The position numbers were made by a program, and so were the translations under genes. The notes beneath the pieces were generated by a model. It did no database searches and was not told where the DNA came from. It worked only from the letters and a program-made list of their open reading frames with translations. Shown here in pieces: positions 7,400 through 15,197 of a DNA stretch of 21,581 nucleotides. This DNA comes from Bacteroidales bacterium. GTDB lineage: Bacteria > Bacteroidota > Bacteroidia > Bacteroidales > JAGOPY01. Position 1 is the first letter of the stretch. Every line of letters begins with the position of its first letter. The stretch is taken from assembly GCA_030638325.1 (NCBI GenBank), contig DAOWEV010000003.1, forward strand, positions 1-21,581. The letters are read 5' to 3'.

Positions 7400-8014
7400 A
7401 TGAATTTTTTACAGTTTAAGGAGTTGTTTTATCCTTATCAGATCTTTTCAGCAAAGGAAGTGCTTAAAACCATCCCTGATTTTGACACGAGACGACTTGT
7501 AGAATGGCAACAGAGAGGCTATCTGCAGAAAATACGGAATAACTGGTACCTGTTTTCCGACATTGAACAAGATGAGCATTTCAGATTCCGAATTGCTAAT
7601 CTCATCTATTCGCCATCATATATTAGTCTTGAAAGTGCATTGGCCTACTATCATTTTATTCCAGAGGCTACGTTCTCTTATATATCAGTTAGTTCATTGA
7701 AAACCATAGCGTTCCAAACCTCTTCAGGGAGATTTGTTTACCGTCATTTAAGGCCTTCAATGATGTTTGGATATAAGTTGATGGTAAATGAAGCCTGTAC
7801 AATCAAAATAGCACATCCTGAAAAGGCCATCATCGACTATTTATACCTGAATCCTGATCTGAAAACGGAAGAAGACATGGAAGGAGTACGATGGAATTAT
7901 TCTATTATCAAAGACACGATTGATCCGGATTTATTGAAGGAATATATAGAGCTGATTCACTCAAAAGCATTATCAAATCGTTTAAATCCAATAATAAAAA
8001 AGCTTAATGGTTGA
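7400..8014 (+). CDS. abiEi: AbiEi-family antitoxin of a type IV toxin-antitoxin system
   Basis: 204 residues from the ATG at 7400; an in-frame TTG at 7370 lies inside the probable promoter and is less likely. Residues 1-55 form a winged helix-turn-helix region (KELFYPYQIFSAKEVLK ... RRLVEWQQRGYLQKIRNNWYLF). The rest matches AbiEi-like antitoxins, with the typical ISLESALAYYHFIPEA and IAHPEKAIIDYLYLNP segments. In the family the antitoxin neutralises the AbiEii toxin without stable binding and represses the operon. The gene overlaps abiEii by 8 bases, so the pair is translationally coupled. Assignment rests on motifs and pairing, not on a search. Confidence 0.87.
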   Translation: MNFLQFKELFYPYQIFSAKEVLKTIPDFDTRRLVEWQQRGYLQKIRNNWYLFSDIEQDEHFRFRIANLIYSPSYISLESALAYYHFIPEATFSYISVSSLKTIAFQTSSGRFVYRHLRPSMMFGYKLMVNEACTIKIAHPEKAIIDYLYLNPDLKTEEDMEGVRWNYSIIKDTIDPDLLKEYIELIHSKALSNRLNPIIKKLNG

Positions 8015-8783
8015 CCTGAAAGAATTAGAAAAATACTATCCCGAAAACCTTCGTGTCAACAGGCGGTTTATTCTCAGGGAATATCTTCAATACAGGATCC
8101 TTGAATTAATATACAATGGATCATTTGCAAACAAGTTGTTTTTCCTCGGAGGAACATGCCTCAGAATAGTTCATAATAACCAGCGGTTTTCTGAGGATCT
8201 CGACTTTGACAATACGGGTCTTCATTATGACCATTTCAAACAAATATCGTTTGGTATTGAGAGGCAGTTATCGCGACTGGGATATGAAGTCGAAATGAAA
8301 AGTATTCCAGGTAATGCTTTCCATTGTTACTTGAAATTTCCGGGTATTCTTTACCGGCAGGGTTTATCAGGCTATGCTGAAGAAAAAATCTTGATCCAGC
8401 TTGACACAGAGCCCCAGGACTTTCTTTTCACTCCCGGGGAGTATATTTTGAATAAGTTCGACATATTTACAAGGATATTTATAACTCCTGTCGATCTTCT
8501 ATTGTCCCAGAAAATCTGGGCAATCATTAACAGGAAACGTAAGAAGGGGAGGGATTTTTATGATGCAATATTTTTGATGAGCAAAGCCAAACCCAATTAT
8601 GCTTACCTGGATCAGAAAGCCGGGATCTCTTCTCCTGATATGTTAAAAGAACATCTTCTCTCCGTTGTTTCCAGACTTGACCTTAATAAGATATCGAAAG
8701 ATGTCGAGCCATTTTTGTTTAATCCAGCTGAGAGCAAAAGGATTCTATTATTTCCAGATTATATAAAGCAGGCAGATTTCTAA
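8007..8783 (+). CDS. abiEii: AbiEii-family nucleotidyltransferase toxin
   Basis: 258 residues. Motif I of DNA-polymerase-beta-like nucleotidyltransferases of this family is complete: FLGGTCLRIVHNNQRFSEDLDFD, GG at 48-49 and acidic residues D64, D66 and D68. A later conserved segment has K169 and RDFYD at 182-186 (SQKIWAIINRKRKKGRDFYD). Related AbiEii/MenA toxins transfer nucleotides onto RNA, in MenA onto tRNA acceptor ends, stopping translation; the target here is not known. All catalytic positions look intact, so the toxin is probably active. The upstream gene is its antitoxin. Confidence 0.9.
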   Translation: MVDLKELEKYYPENLRVNRRFILREYLQYRILELIYNGSFANKLFFLGGTCLRIVHNNQRFSEDLDFDNTGLHYDHFKQISFGIERQLSRLGYEVEMKSIPGNAFHCYLKFPGILYRQGLSGYAEEKILIQLDTEPQDFLFTPGEYILNKFDIFTRIFITPVDLLLSQKIWAIINRKRKKGRDFYDAIFLMSKAKPNYAYLDQKAGISSPDMLKEHLLSVVSRLDLNKISKDVEPFLFNPAESKRILLFPDYIKQADF

Positions 8784-8852
8784 GTTTAAATTGAACTTTC
8801 TTCCTTTTTGAGTACCTTTATCCAACCCAGGTTCATGGCATCGCCCCGCCCT

Positions 8853-8898
8853 CTCAACTCTCAACTCTTAACTCTCAACTCTTAACTCTCAACTCTCA
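8853..8898. repeat. Heptamer array CTCAACT/CTTAACT downstream of the AbiE pair
   Basis: Six intact 7-bp units alternate between CTCAACT and CTTAACT and end in a partial CTCAAAA, 69 bases after the abiEii stop. The unit is the same as that at 7285-7320. The rest of the 208-bp gap to 8991 shows no gene. Confidence 0.9.
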
Positions 8899-8991
8899 AA
8901 ACATACATCCTCCCCAATAATTTCGTGGTAGAACAAAGAACGATTGATTAAATTTTCATACATTTATACCCATTTTTAGTAAGACGGCATT

Positions 8992-9552
8992 TTGAAGATT
9001 CTGGAAAAAATAAAACACGCAGCAGGGAGGCACTACCTCCGGAAGGCGATTGAAAATAATCAAAGGACCAGGAAATTAATTCATATTGAGTCAGTTAAAA
9101 GTATTGGGATATTATTTGAACTTGACGATGAACAAACATATCATATTGTTCATGCCGAAGTTATAAAGTGGCAGGATCTTCAGGTTAAAGTAAAAGTGCT
9201 GGGCTATGTCAGGGAAGAAAGGCTTACTTTAAACATAATGCCCTTGCTGGCATTTGATTTCTTTTTTGAAAAACAATTAAACTGGTACAAAAAACCCAAA
9301 GCCGGTAAAGCAGAAGATTTTGCCGGTAAAGAGTTTGATGTATTAATAGACCTGAACATTCACAGGCAATTTCCTCTGCAATGCATTGCTGCTGTCTCCC
9401 AGGCTCATCTTAAAGTCGGTATCTTTGATGAAATGAATGATAAGACACATGATATTATGATACAATATGCTGAAGGAACCGGATTGAAGGAGTTGCTTCA
9501 TCATATTCACCATTATTTGAAACAATTAAATCCCGGGCGAAATGAACAATAA
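8992..9552 (+). CDS. DUF6913 family protein (Bacteroidota), function unknown
   Basis: 186 residues. The only credible start is TTG at 8992: a stop lies 12 bases upstream in frame and the next Met is near residue 80. The sequence resembles the small cytosolic DUF6913 family (residues 28-41 HIESVKSIGILFEL, later FDVLIDLNIHRQFPLQCIAAVSQAHLKVGIFD), with no signal peptide or membrane helix. The family often sits beside dapA in Bacteroidota (recalled), and here the stop overlaps the dapA start by 11 bases, implying co-translation. No catalytic motif is evident. Family assignment is by recognition and fairly confident. Confidence 0.75.
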   Translation: MKILEKIKHAAGRHYLRKAIENNQRTRKLIHIESVKSIGILFELDDEQTYHIVHAEVIKWQDLQVKVKVLGYVREERLTLNIMPLLAFDFFFEKQLNWYKKPKAGKAEDFAGKEFDVLIDLNIHRQFPLQCIAAVSQAHLKVGIFDEMNDKTHDIMIQYAEGTGLKELLHHIHHYLKQLNPGRNEQ

Positions 9553-10441
9553 ATTCAAAGGTACAGGGGTTGCTATTGTCACTCCTTTTCATAATTACGG
9601 CACAATAGACTTTTCCTCTTTCGAAAAAATTATAGAACACATTATTGCCAATGGGGTTAATTATATCGTAGCATTGGGCACAACAGGTGAGTCTGTAGTA
9701 CTTTCCTGGGATGAAAGGCAGGCAGTTATCAATTTTGTGATTGAAACAGTCAATGGCAGAGTCCCTGTTGTTGTCGGCATTGGAGGTAACAACACCCAGG
9801 AGGTCATAAACACTATAAAATCAATGTCATTCGAGGGCATCGATGCCATACTGTCAGTTTGTCCTTATTACAATAAGCCCCAGCAGAAAGGGATATACAA
9901 CCATTACAAGGCCATCACTGCCGCAAGTCCGGCGCCTTTGATCCTTTATAATGTGCCCGGCAGAACGAGTTGTAACCTGAATGCTGATACAACACTCAGG
10001 TTAGCCCACGATTTTGACAGCATTATTGGCATCAAAGAAGCTTCAGGAGACCTTGTCCAGATCATGGAGATCATCCGGAAAAAGCCCGCCGGATTTCTGG
10101 TCATCTCAGGTGATGATGCTATCACATTGCCATTGCTATCGATTGGCGTGGAGGGTGTGATCTCTGTGGTTGCCAATGCTTTTCCGGGCGAGTTCTCAAC
10201 AATGGTTGAACATGGTTTACAAGGAAAATTCAAAAAGGCATCGGGCATACATTATGATCTTACGGATATTATAAACAACTTGTTTGCTGACGGAAATCCT
10301 TCCGGTATCAAAGCGGCGCTTGAAATTCTGGGATTGTGTTCCAATAATTTGCGCCTGCCCCTGGTACGCGTAAACAAAGCGGTTTATAATAGCCTGTCGC
10401 AAGCGATTGCGGAATTCCGGTCAAAATATCCACCACATTAA
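9542..10441 (+). CDS. dapA: 4-hydroxy-tetrahydrodipicolinate synthase
   Basis: 299 residues, the usual length. It condenses pyruvate with aspartate semialdehyde, the first committed step to diaminopimelate and lysine. The TIM-barrel motifs are complete: ALGTTGES (T47, T48), CPYYNKP (Y110), LYNVPGRT (Y136, R141) and the Schiff-base lysine K165 in GIKEASGD. The start ATG lies inside the end of the DUF6913 gene, giving an 11-base overlap. The last codons (Pro-Pro-His-stop) are the first half of a 16-bp tandem duplication that continues past the stop. Confidence 0.97.
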   Translation: MNNKFKGTGVAIVTPFHNYGTIDFSSFEKIIEHIIANGVNYIVALGTTGESVVLSWDERQAVINFVIETVNGRVPVVVGIGGNNTQEVINTIKSMSFEGIDAILSVCPYYNKPQQKGIYNHYKAITAASPAPLILYNVPGRTSCNLNADTTLRLAHDFDSIIGIKEASGDLVQIMEIIRKKPAGFLVISGDDAITLPLLSIGVEGVISVVANAFPGEFSTMVEHGLQGKFKKASGIHYDLTDIINNLFADGNPSGIKAALEILGLCSNNLRLPLVRVNKAVYNSLSQAIAEFRSKYPPH

Positions 10442-10464
10442 TGTGCCACCACATTAATGTGGTG
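10430..10464. repeat. 16-bp tandem duplication across the dapA stop, ending in a perfect palindrome
   Basis: CCACCACATTAATGTG occurs at 10430-10445 and again at 10446-10461. The second copy plus the next bases forms the perfect 18-bp palindrome CACCACATTAATGTGGTG (10447-10464). The TAA in the first copy is the dapA stop. The palindrome could be a hairpin with a 7-bp stem, but no T-run follows, so it is not a classical intrinsic terminator. Confidence 0.85.
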
Positions 10465-10551
10465 TCTAATTATTGGAAAACAACCACCTTTTCCCTACAA
10501 CGCATTTAATTAAATATTACTTTTACACGCTAATCATCAATTATCATTCAA

Positions 10552-12267
10552 ATGAAAACTATCAGGCTATTTTTTACTGCTCTTTTTTGTGCTGCTGCCA
10601 TGATGATGAGTGGGCAATCCTTCGACAAGGAACTGATCATTGAAGAGCTCTTTTCAAATGACGGGGAAATATATTTTTCTTTCTCCCTGCCGGATAAAGC
10701 CATGCTTAATGACATTTCCAGGATCGTTTCTATCGATGGAAGATCAACCGGGAACACTTTTTTCGCCTATGCCAACAGTAAGGAGTTTAGCAACTTCATT
10801 GATCTGAATATTGAGTACGTTTCCCTGCCACACCCCGGTGATTTGCTGAAGAACCCCAATATGTCAGACATCATCGACATTCGTGATATCCTGGATTGGG
10901 ATTTTTACCCTACCTATGATGGGTATATTGATATGATGGAACAGTTTGCCCAGGATTACCCCGGTCTGTGCCAGGTATTCAGCATCGGGCAATCAGTCCA
11001 GGGACGTGAGCTGATGTTTGTCAGGATATCTGATAATGTAGGTTTTGAGGAGAACGAACCACAATTTCTTTACACCTCCACCATGCATGGAAATGAATTG
11101 GTCGGTTATGTCATACTATTAAGACTGATAGATCATTTATTGGCTAATTATGGCAACAATGACGATATCACGTACCTTGTTGATAATATTGATATCTGGA
11201 TAAATCCCCTGGCTAACCCTGATGGCACATATGCAGGAGGGAATAATACTGTGAGCGGCGCCCAGCGGTACAATGCTAACTGGGTGGATCTGAACAGGAA
11301 TTACCCGGATCCTGAAGACGGCCCCCATCCTGATGGAAACGAGTGGCAGGCTGAAACCTTAGCCTTTATGCAATTGGCTGAAGATTATGATTTTACGGCC
11401 GGGGCCAATATTCATAGCGGGGCTGAAGTGTGCAATTATCCGTGGGATACCTGGCCACGATTACATGCAGATGATAACTGGTGGACTTATGTCTGTCATG
11501 AGTATGCCGATACTGCTCAACTTTACAGTCCTTTCAGCTATATGAATGGTTTTGATGATGGCATTACAAACGGTTATGCATGGTATACTATTGCCGGAGG
11601 ACGACAGGATTATATGAATTATTTCCATCAGTGCCGGGAATTCACACTTGAAATGTCTAATGATATGATGATTCCTGCCAGTCAGTTACCGGCTCACTGG
11701 GAGTATAATTACCGCTCCCTCTTAAACTTTATGGAGCAAAGCCTTTATGGTGTCCGGGGTATCGTAAGGGATTCCGCAACCAACCTGCCGGTAGAAGCTG
11801 AGGTGTTTGTTACCATGCATGATCTAGACAGCTCTATGGTATTTTCCAGCCTGCCCAATGGAAATTATCACAAATATATTTATGAAGGAACCTATACCCT
11901 CAGGTTTTCAGCTCAGGGGTATTATACGGAGTATATTAGCAATGTAAATGTAACTAACAGGGAGTCAACTGTATTGGATGTTGAGCTTGTTCCGAATGGA
12001 GTAGGAGGGATTGAAAGCAATGAGATCAGCGCAAAGGTAAACGCATTCCCAAACCCTGTTACGGATGGAAAGATGTATATCCAGTCAGAACTTAATATTC
12101 AGTATGTTAAAGTATTTGACTTAAACGGAAAGTTAAAGGGTCATTTTCCGGTATATGATTCCGGGACAGTGATCCACATGGACCATTACGAACCGGGCAT
12201 TTACCTGATTAAAATCGTAACAAAGGAAGGAGCGGGTTTGAAGAAGGTCATGGTTGTTTCAAGATGA
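10552..12267 (+). CDS. Secreted M14-family zinc carboxypeptidase with T9SS sorting domain
   Basis: 571 residues. A signal peptide (about 1-21) precedes a propeptide-like region to about 115. The M14 domain has the zinc ligands H179 and E182 (HGNE) and H288 (NIHSG), the substrate-binding NR pair N248-R249 (DLNRNYP), and catalytic Glu E367 (REFTLEMS). It is therefore likely active on C-terminal residues of peptides outside the cell. A carboxypeptidase regulatory-like beta-sandwich (about 395-483, GIVRDSATNLPVEAEVFV) and a T9SS type A sorting domain (about 487-571, VNAFPNPVTDGK ... KKVMVVSR) follow. No Shine-Dalgarno site is seen before the ATG. A weak -7-like TACTTTTA lies at 10518-10525. The gene meets the next one tail to tail with an 8-bp gap. 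Confidence 0.93.
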   Translation: MKTIRLFFTALFCAAAMMMSGQSFDKELIIEELFSNDGEIYFSFSLPDKAMLNDISRIVSIDGRSTGNTFFAYANSKEFSNFIDLNIEYVSLPHPGDLLKNPNMSDIIDIRDILDWDFYPTYDGYIDMMEQFAQDYPGLCQVFSIGQSVQGRELMFVRISDNVGFEENEPQFLYTSTMHGNELVGYVILLRLIDHLLANYGNNDDITYLVDNIDIWINPLANPDGTYAGGNNTVSGAQRYNANWVDLNRNYPDPEDGPHPDGNEWQAETLAFMQLAEDYDFTAGANIHSGAEVCNYPWDTWPRLHADDNWWTYVCHEYADTAQLYSPFSYMNGFDDGITNGYAWYTIAGGRQDYMNYFHQCREFTLEMSNDMMIPASQLPAHWEYNYRSLLNFMEQSLYGVRGIVRDSATNLPVEAEVFVTMHDLDSSMVFSSLPNGNYHKYIYEGTYTLRFSAQGYYTEYISNVNVTNRESTVLDVELVPNGVGGIESNEISAKVNAFPNPVTDGKMYIQSELNIQYVKVFDLNGKLKGHFPVYDSGTVIHMDHYEPGIYLIKIVTKEGAGLKKVMVVSR

Positions 12268-12275
12268 CCCCTGGA

Positions 12276-13544
12276 TCAGCTTCCGATACGGATCCCTTCT
12301 GACAATACCACACGGTATATCAATATCATCAGGATAAGTGCCAGAAGCGCTTTCCAGAAAATTCCGGTTTTTCGTTCCTCTTTATCAAAAAACAGGTCGT
12401 TATAAGATGAATAAGTCCCGATGACAGGCAGTACCACTATGATTAGTGTTGACATGATCAATGCTTCATAGAACATAAAACGGGGCATACGGATGAGTAT
12501 AAGGAGGGCATTCCCAATCAGGATGGGAAAAACTACCTGGCTTGAAACAAACAAGGTCCTGTTAGCCCTTGTCAGCTCGTTATAATATGAATTGGCCGAG
12601 ATCAGGAAGGATTTTGTGGTAGCAAATCCGGCGATAAGTAAAGCAAATATTGCGAATATCGAATACAGTAATTTTCCGGTATCCATCACATACATCCAAC
12701 TCAGCACATGGCCCAGGCCCTCCCCGAATAAGGATCCGATAAGCATAGCTCCGAAAAACATGGCAATAGAATGAAGGAATCCCCAGAGAAAGAATAATTT
12801 GAAATATCCCGATAACTCTCTTACCTTGCTGTATATGATAAGAAAGACAAAGCCTGCCATCAAAGCAATCACCGGGCCGGAAGCATATATCACCTTAATT
12901 GAATCCGGGGTCCAGGTTTCCACGCCGATGTTAAAGTATACTTCCCAATAGTACCAGATAACGGGAAATTCGAAAAAGTAAGCGGCTAATATAGTGGTCG
13001 CTTGTGAGATCAGGTAAATCGTGAAGTACGCCAGCAGGAATAAAGTAGTTGAGTTGGTGAGGATCAGTATAAATTGTTTGTAGCTGTCTTTTTTACTCTT
13101 GAATTGCCGGTACTTTCGTAAGATCGTTTCCCTGTTTATTGATCTCAGGCTTTGGATGGTTTTTCTGACCCTTCTTTTGAAGAGATACCATAATAATCTT
13201 CTGATCCTTCTTTTTCTCTCGTGCCGCTCTCTCTTTTTCTGTGCCTTTTCATTCCGGATCATTTCGATCCGTTCAGGGGCCGATTCCTTGTATTGCTGGC
13301 GCAGTTCCTGTCGTAATTGCTGTTGCTGCTGTTTTGTTTGGTCCTTATCGTATTTACGTTTTTGTTTACCTAGGCTCCGTTCGCTTATGATGTGGCCGGA
13401 CGCCTGTTTTTTTATCTCTTTCTTTTCTTCCTTAGCATCTTTCCTGATCTGCCGTAGCTCCATTTTACGCTTACGCCGGACATACCTCGTATACCTGATC
13501 CTCCGGTAAATCTTATATGGAAAAGAATAATTCTTATTAGTCAC
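12276..13544 (-). CDS. Polytopic membrane protein with long basic N-terminal region, function unknown
   Basis: 422 residues; I do not recognise the family. Residues 1-155 are strikingly basic, about 55 Lys/Arg by my count, with a run of five Gln (72-76) and likely coiled-coil or nucleic-acid-like charge patterns (KKRERHERKRRIRR). From about 158 there are roughly seven hydrophobic segments (158-190, 217-238, 248-273, 292-311, 332-351, 357-377, 396-414). By the positive-inside rule the N terminus should be cytoplasmic. No transporter or enzyme motif is visible. It lies downstream of and co-directional with the alpha-oxoamine synthase gene, 257 bases away across a repeat-filled gap, so co-transcription is uncertain. 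Confidence 0.8.
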   Translation of the reverse strand: MTNKNYSFPYKIYRRIRYTRYVRRKRKMELRQIRKDAKEEKKEIKKQASGHIISERSLGKQKRKYDKDQTKQQQQQLRQELRQQYKESAPERIEMIRNEKAQKKRERHERKRRIRRLLWYLFKRRVRKTIQSLRSINRETILRKYRQFKSKKDSYKQFILILTNSTTLFLLAYFTIYLISQATTILAAYFFEFPVIWYYWEVYFNIGVETWTPDSIKVIYASGPVIALMAGFVFLIIYSKVRELSGYFKLFFLWGFLHSIAMFFGAMLIGSLFGEGLGHVLSWMYVMDTGKLLYSIFAIFALLIAGFATTKSFLISANSYYNELTRANRTLFVSSQVVFPILIGNALLILIRMPRFMFYEALIMSTLIIVVLPVIGTYSSYNDLFFDKEERKTGIFWKALLALILMILIYRVVLSEGIRIGS

Positions 13545-13594
13545 CTTTAACTTTCAACGTAATTATTTAGCAATGCTCTATTCATGTCTCTTTC

Positions 13595-13634
13595 GTCATT
13601 TGCTTCGCTGTCATTCAATTGTCATTTGCTTCGC
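13595..13634. repeat. Direct repeat GTCATTTGCTTCGC x2
   Basis: GTCATTTGCTTCGC occurs at 13595-13608 and 13621-13634. Between them, GTCATTCAAT (13610-13619) is the reverse complement of units in the neighbouring 11-bp array, so the two parts could pair. Confidence 0.75.
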
Positions 13635-13648
13635 GTCATTTTAATAAC

Positions 13649-13736
13649 CATCGAATGACTATTGAATGACCATTGAATGACTACTGAATGACCATCGAAT
13701 GACCATTGAATGACCATCGAATGACCATTAAATGAC
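13649..13736. repeat. Tandem array of 8 x 11 bp (CATTGAATGAC)
   Basis: Eight 11-bp units of the form [CT]A[TC][TC][GA]AATGAC cover 88 bp, followed by a degenerate ninth unit ending TTATGAC. CATCGAATGAC and CATTGAATGAC alternate in the better-conserved part. The array fills the gap between two minus-strand genes, 65 bases past the stop of the alpha-oxoamine synthase. The gap holds no gene that I can see. Confidence 0.92.
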
Positions 13737-13801
13737 TTATTTATGACAAAATAAACTAATGTATATAAATTTATTAACCACCTAAATAGTTACCTTTCAA
13801 C

Positions 13802-15052
13802 TCAAAATGATTCCAGCTTCATAGGCCTGAAATCTTTAAAAAGTCCTGTATCGAAGTCTTTCTTAACCTTGGCAAAAGAATCCAGGGTATACTCAACATC
13901 TTCAAGGCTATGTATAGCGGTAGGAATCAGACGAAGCATAATAACACCTTTTGGTACAACGGGATAAATGACTACTGTGCAAAAGATATTATATTTTTCT
14001 CTAAGCTCATAAGTTACATTTGATGCTTCAATAAGTCCTCCGGAGAAAAGGACCGGAGTCACTGGTGATTTCGTTTTTCCTATGTTAAACCCTCCTTCCC
14101 TAAGTCCTTTTTGAAGGGCATTCACGATGGTCCATAACTTTTCTTTGTGTTGTGGCTCATTCCTAAGTATTTCAAGTCTTTTAAGAGCTCCGATAGTCAT
14201 GGCAACCGGAAGTGATTTGGCATATACCTGAGACCTCATATTATAGATCAGGTACTTGATGATAGGACGCTTGCTGGCAACAAACCCTCCGATCCCTGCA
14301 AATGATTTGGCAAAAGTAGCAAAGTGAATATCAACTTCATCCTGAACACCCAGCTCTTCTCCTGTACCGATTCCTTTTGCTCCCATTGTGCCGAAGCCAT
14401 GTGCATCGTCTACCAGGATGCGGAAATTATATTTCTTCTTAAGTTCAACCATACCTTTCAGGTCACCCAGGTCTCCAACCATACCATAAACACCTTCTGT
14501 GATTAAAAGAATGCCGCCACCGGTTTTCTCAATGATCTTCGTTGCTCTGGCCAGTTGCTTATCCAGACTCTCCATATCATTATGAGGATAAACGAACCGT
14601 TTTCCAATATGAAGCCTCATTCCATCAATGATACAGGCATGTGCGGAGGAATCATAGACAATGACATCTTTTCTGTCAACAAGTGCATCTATAATGGAAA
14701 CCATGCCCGGGTATCCATAGTTCAGTAAATAGGCACTCTCTTTCCCGACAAATTCGGCAATCTCATGTTCAAACTGTTCGTGGAACTTTGTCTGACCCGA
14801 CATCATACGAGCCCCCATCTGATAAGCCAGGCCATATTTAGCTGCTGCTTCTGCATCTGTTTTTCTGACTTCAGGATGGTTGGCGAAGCCGAGGTAGTTA
14901 TTCAGACTCCACACAAGTTTTTCCTTGCCGTTAAACATCATCCTGCTGGAGATCGGTCCATCCAGCCTGGGGAAAAAATAATATCCATGACCATCTTCGT
15001 AATACTTGCCAAGAGGGCCCATCTTATCAGAAAGTTTATCAAATAAATCCAC
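13802..15052 (-). CDS. PLP-dependent alpha-oxoamine synthase (serine palmitoyltransferase / cysteate acyltransferase / KBL-like)
   Basis: 416 residues from a GTG start. The family condenses an acyl thioester with an amino acid and releases CO2. The PLP site is complete: stacking His H138 (SSAHACIIDG), D215 and H218 (VDDAHGFG), and Schiff-base Lys K249 (TFAKSFAG). It resembles the Bacteroidota branch beginning MDLF-x-K with WSLNNYLG and YQMGARMMSGQT. Products of relatives are 3-ketosphinganine (from serine), 3-ketocapnine (from cysteate, for sulfonolipids) or 2-amino-3-ketobutyrate (from glycine). Sequence reading alone cannot choose; lipid synthesis is favoured because no threonine dehydrogenase or biotin gene is near. 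It has its own strong promoter and is divergent from bamD. Confidence 0.88.
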   Translation of the reverse strand: MDLFDKLSDKMGPLGKYYEDGHGYYFFPRLDGPISSRMMFNGKEKLVWSLNNYLGFANHPEVRKTDAEAAAKYGLAYQMGARMMSGQTKFHEQFEHEIAEFVGKESAYLLNYGYPGMVSIIDALVDRKDVIVYDSSAHACIIDGMRLHIGKRFVYPHNDMESLDKQLARATKIIEKTGGGILLITEGVYGMVGDLGDLKGMVELKKKYNFRILVDDAHGFGTMGAKGIGTGEELGVQDEVDIHFATFAKSFAGIGGFVASKRPIIKYLIYNMRSQVYAKSLPVAMTIGALKRLEILRNEPQHKEKLWTIVNALQKGLREGGFNIGKTKSPVTPVLFSGGLIEASNVTYELREKYNIFCTVVIYPVVPKGVIMLRLIPTAIHSLEDVEYTLDSFAKVKKDFDTGLFKDFRPMKLESF

Positions 15053-15092
15053 TTTAATGTATTTTTAATTAAAAAATAAGATTTTTCGCCGT

Positions 15093-15124
15093 CAAAATTA
15101 TTAATAAAACAGGAATAATTCAAA
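15093..15124 (-). promoter_or_regulatory. Bacteroidota-type promoter of the alpha-oxoamine synthase
   Basis: On the minus strand, TTTG (15124-15121), a spacer of exactly 20 bases, and TAATTTTG (15100-15093) match the sigma-ABfr consensus TTTG-N19-21-TAnnTTTG. Transcription should start near 15087, leaving a leader of about 35 bases before the GTG. Confidence 0.75.
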
Positions 15125-15185
15125 TATTATGCAGCTTAATAATATTTGGAAAGATGTTTCGTTTTTATAATTCATTGAAAAGTTA

Positions 15186-15193
15186 TACTTTTG
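15186..15193 (+). promoter_or_regulatory. -7 promoter box of the bamD cluster
   Basis: TACTTTTG matches TAnnTTTG perfectly. A weak -33 (TTTT at 15162-15165) lies 20 bases upstream. The predicted transcription start falls at about the GTG start codon at 15198, so the transcript may have almost no leader. Confidence 0.6.
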
Positions 15194-15197
15194 CACC

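Noticed and set aside
10447..10464. Intrinsic terminator of dapA
   Set aside because: The palindrome is perfect, but the stem is short and no T-run follows.
13099..13509. 136-residue plus-strand frame rich in Cys, Leu and Arg
   Set aside because: It is the antisense of the Lys/Arg-rich N-terminal region of the membrane protein, which has a better start and membrane segments.
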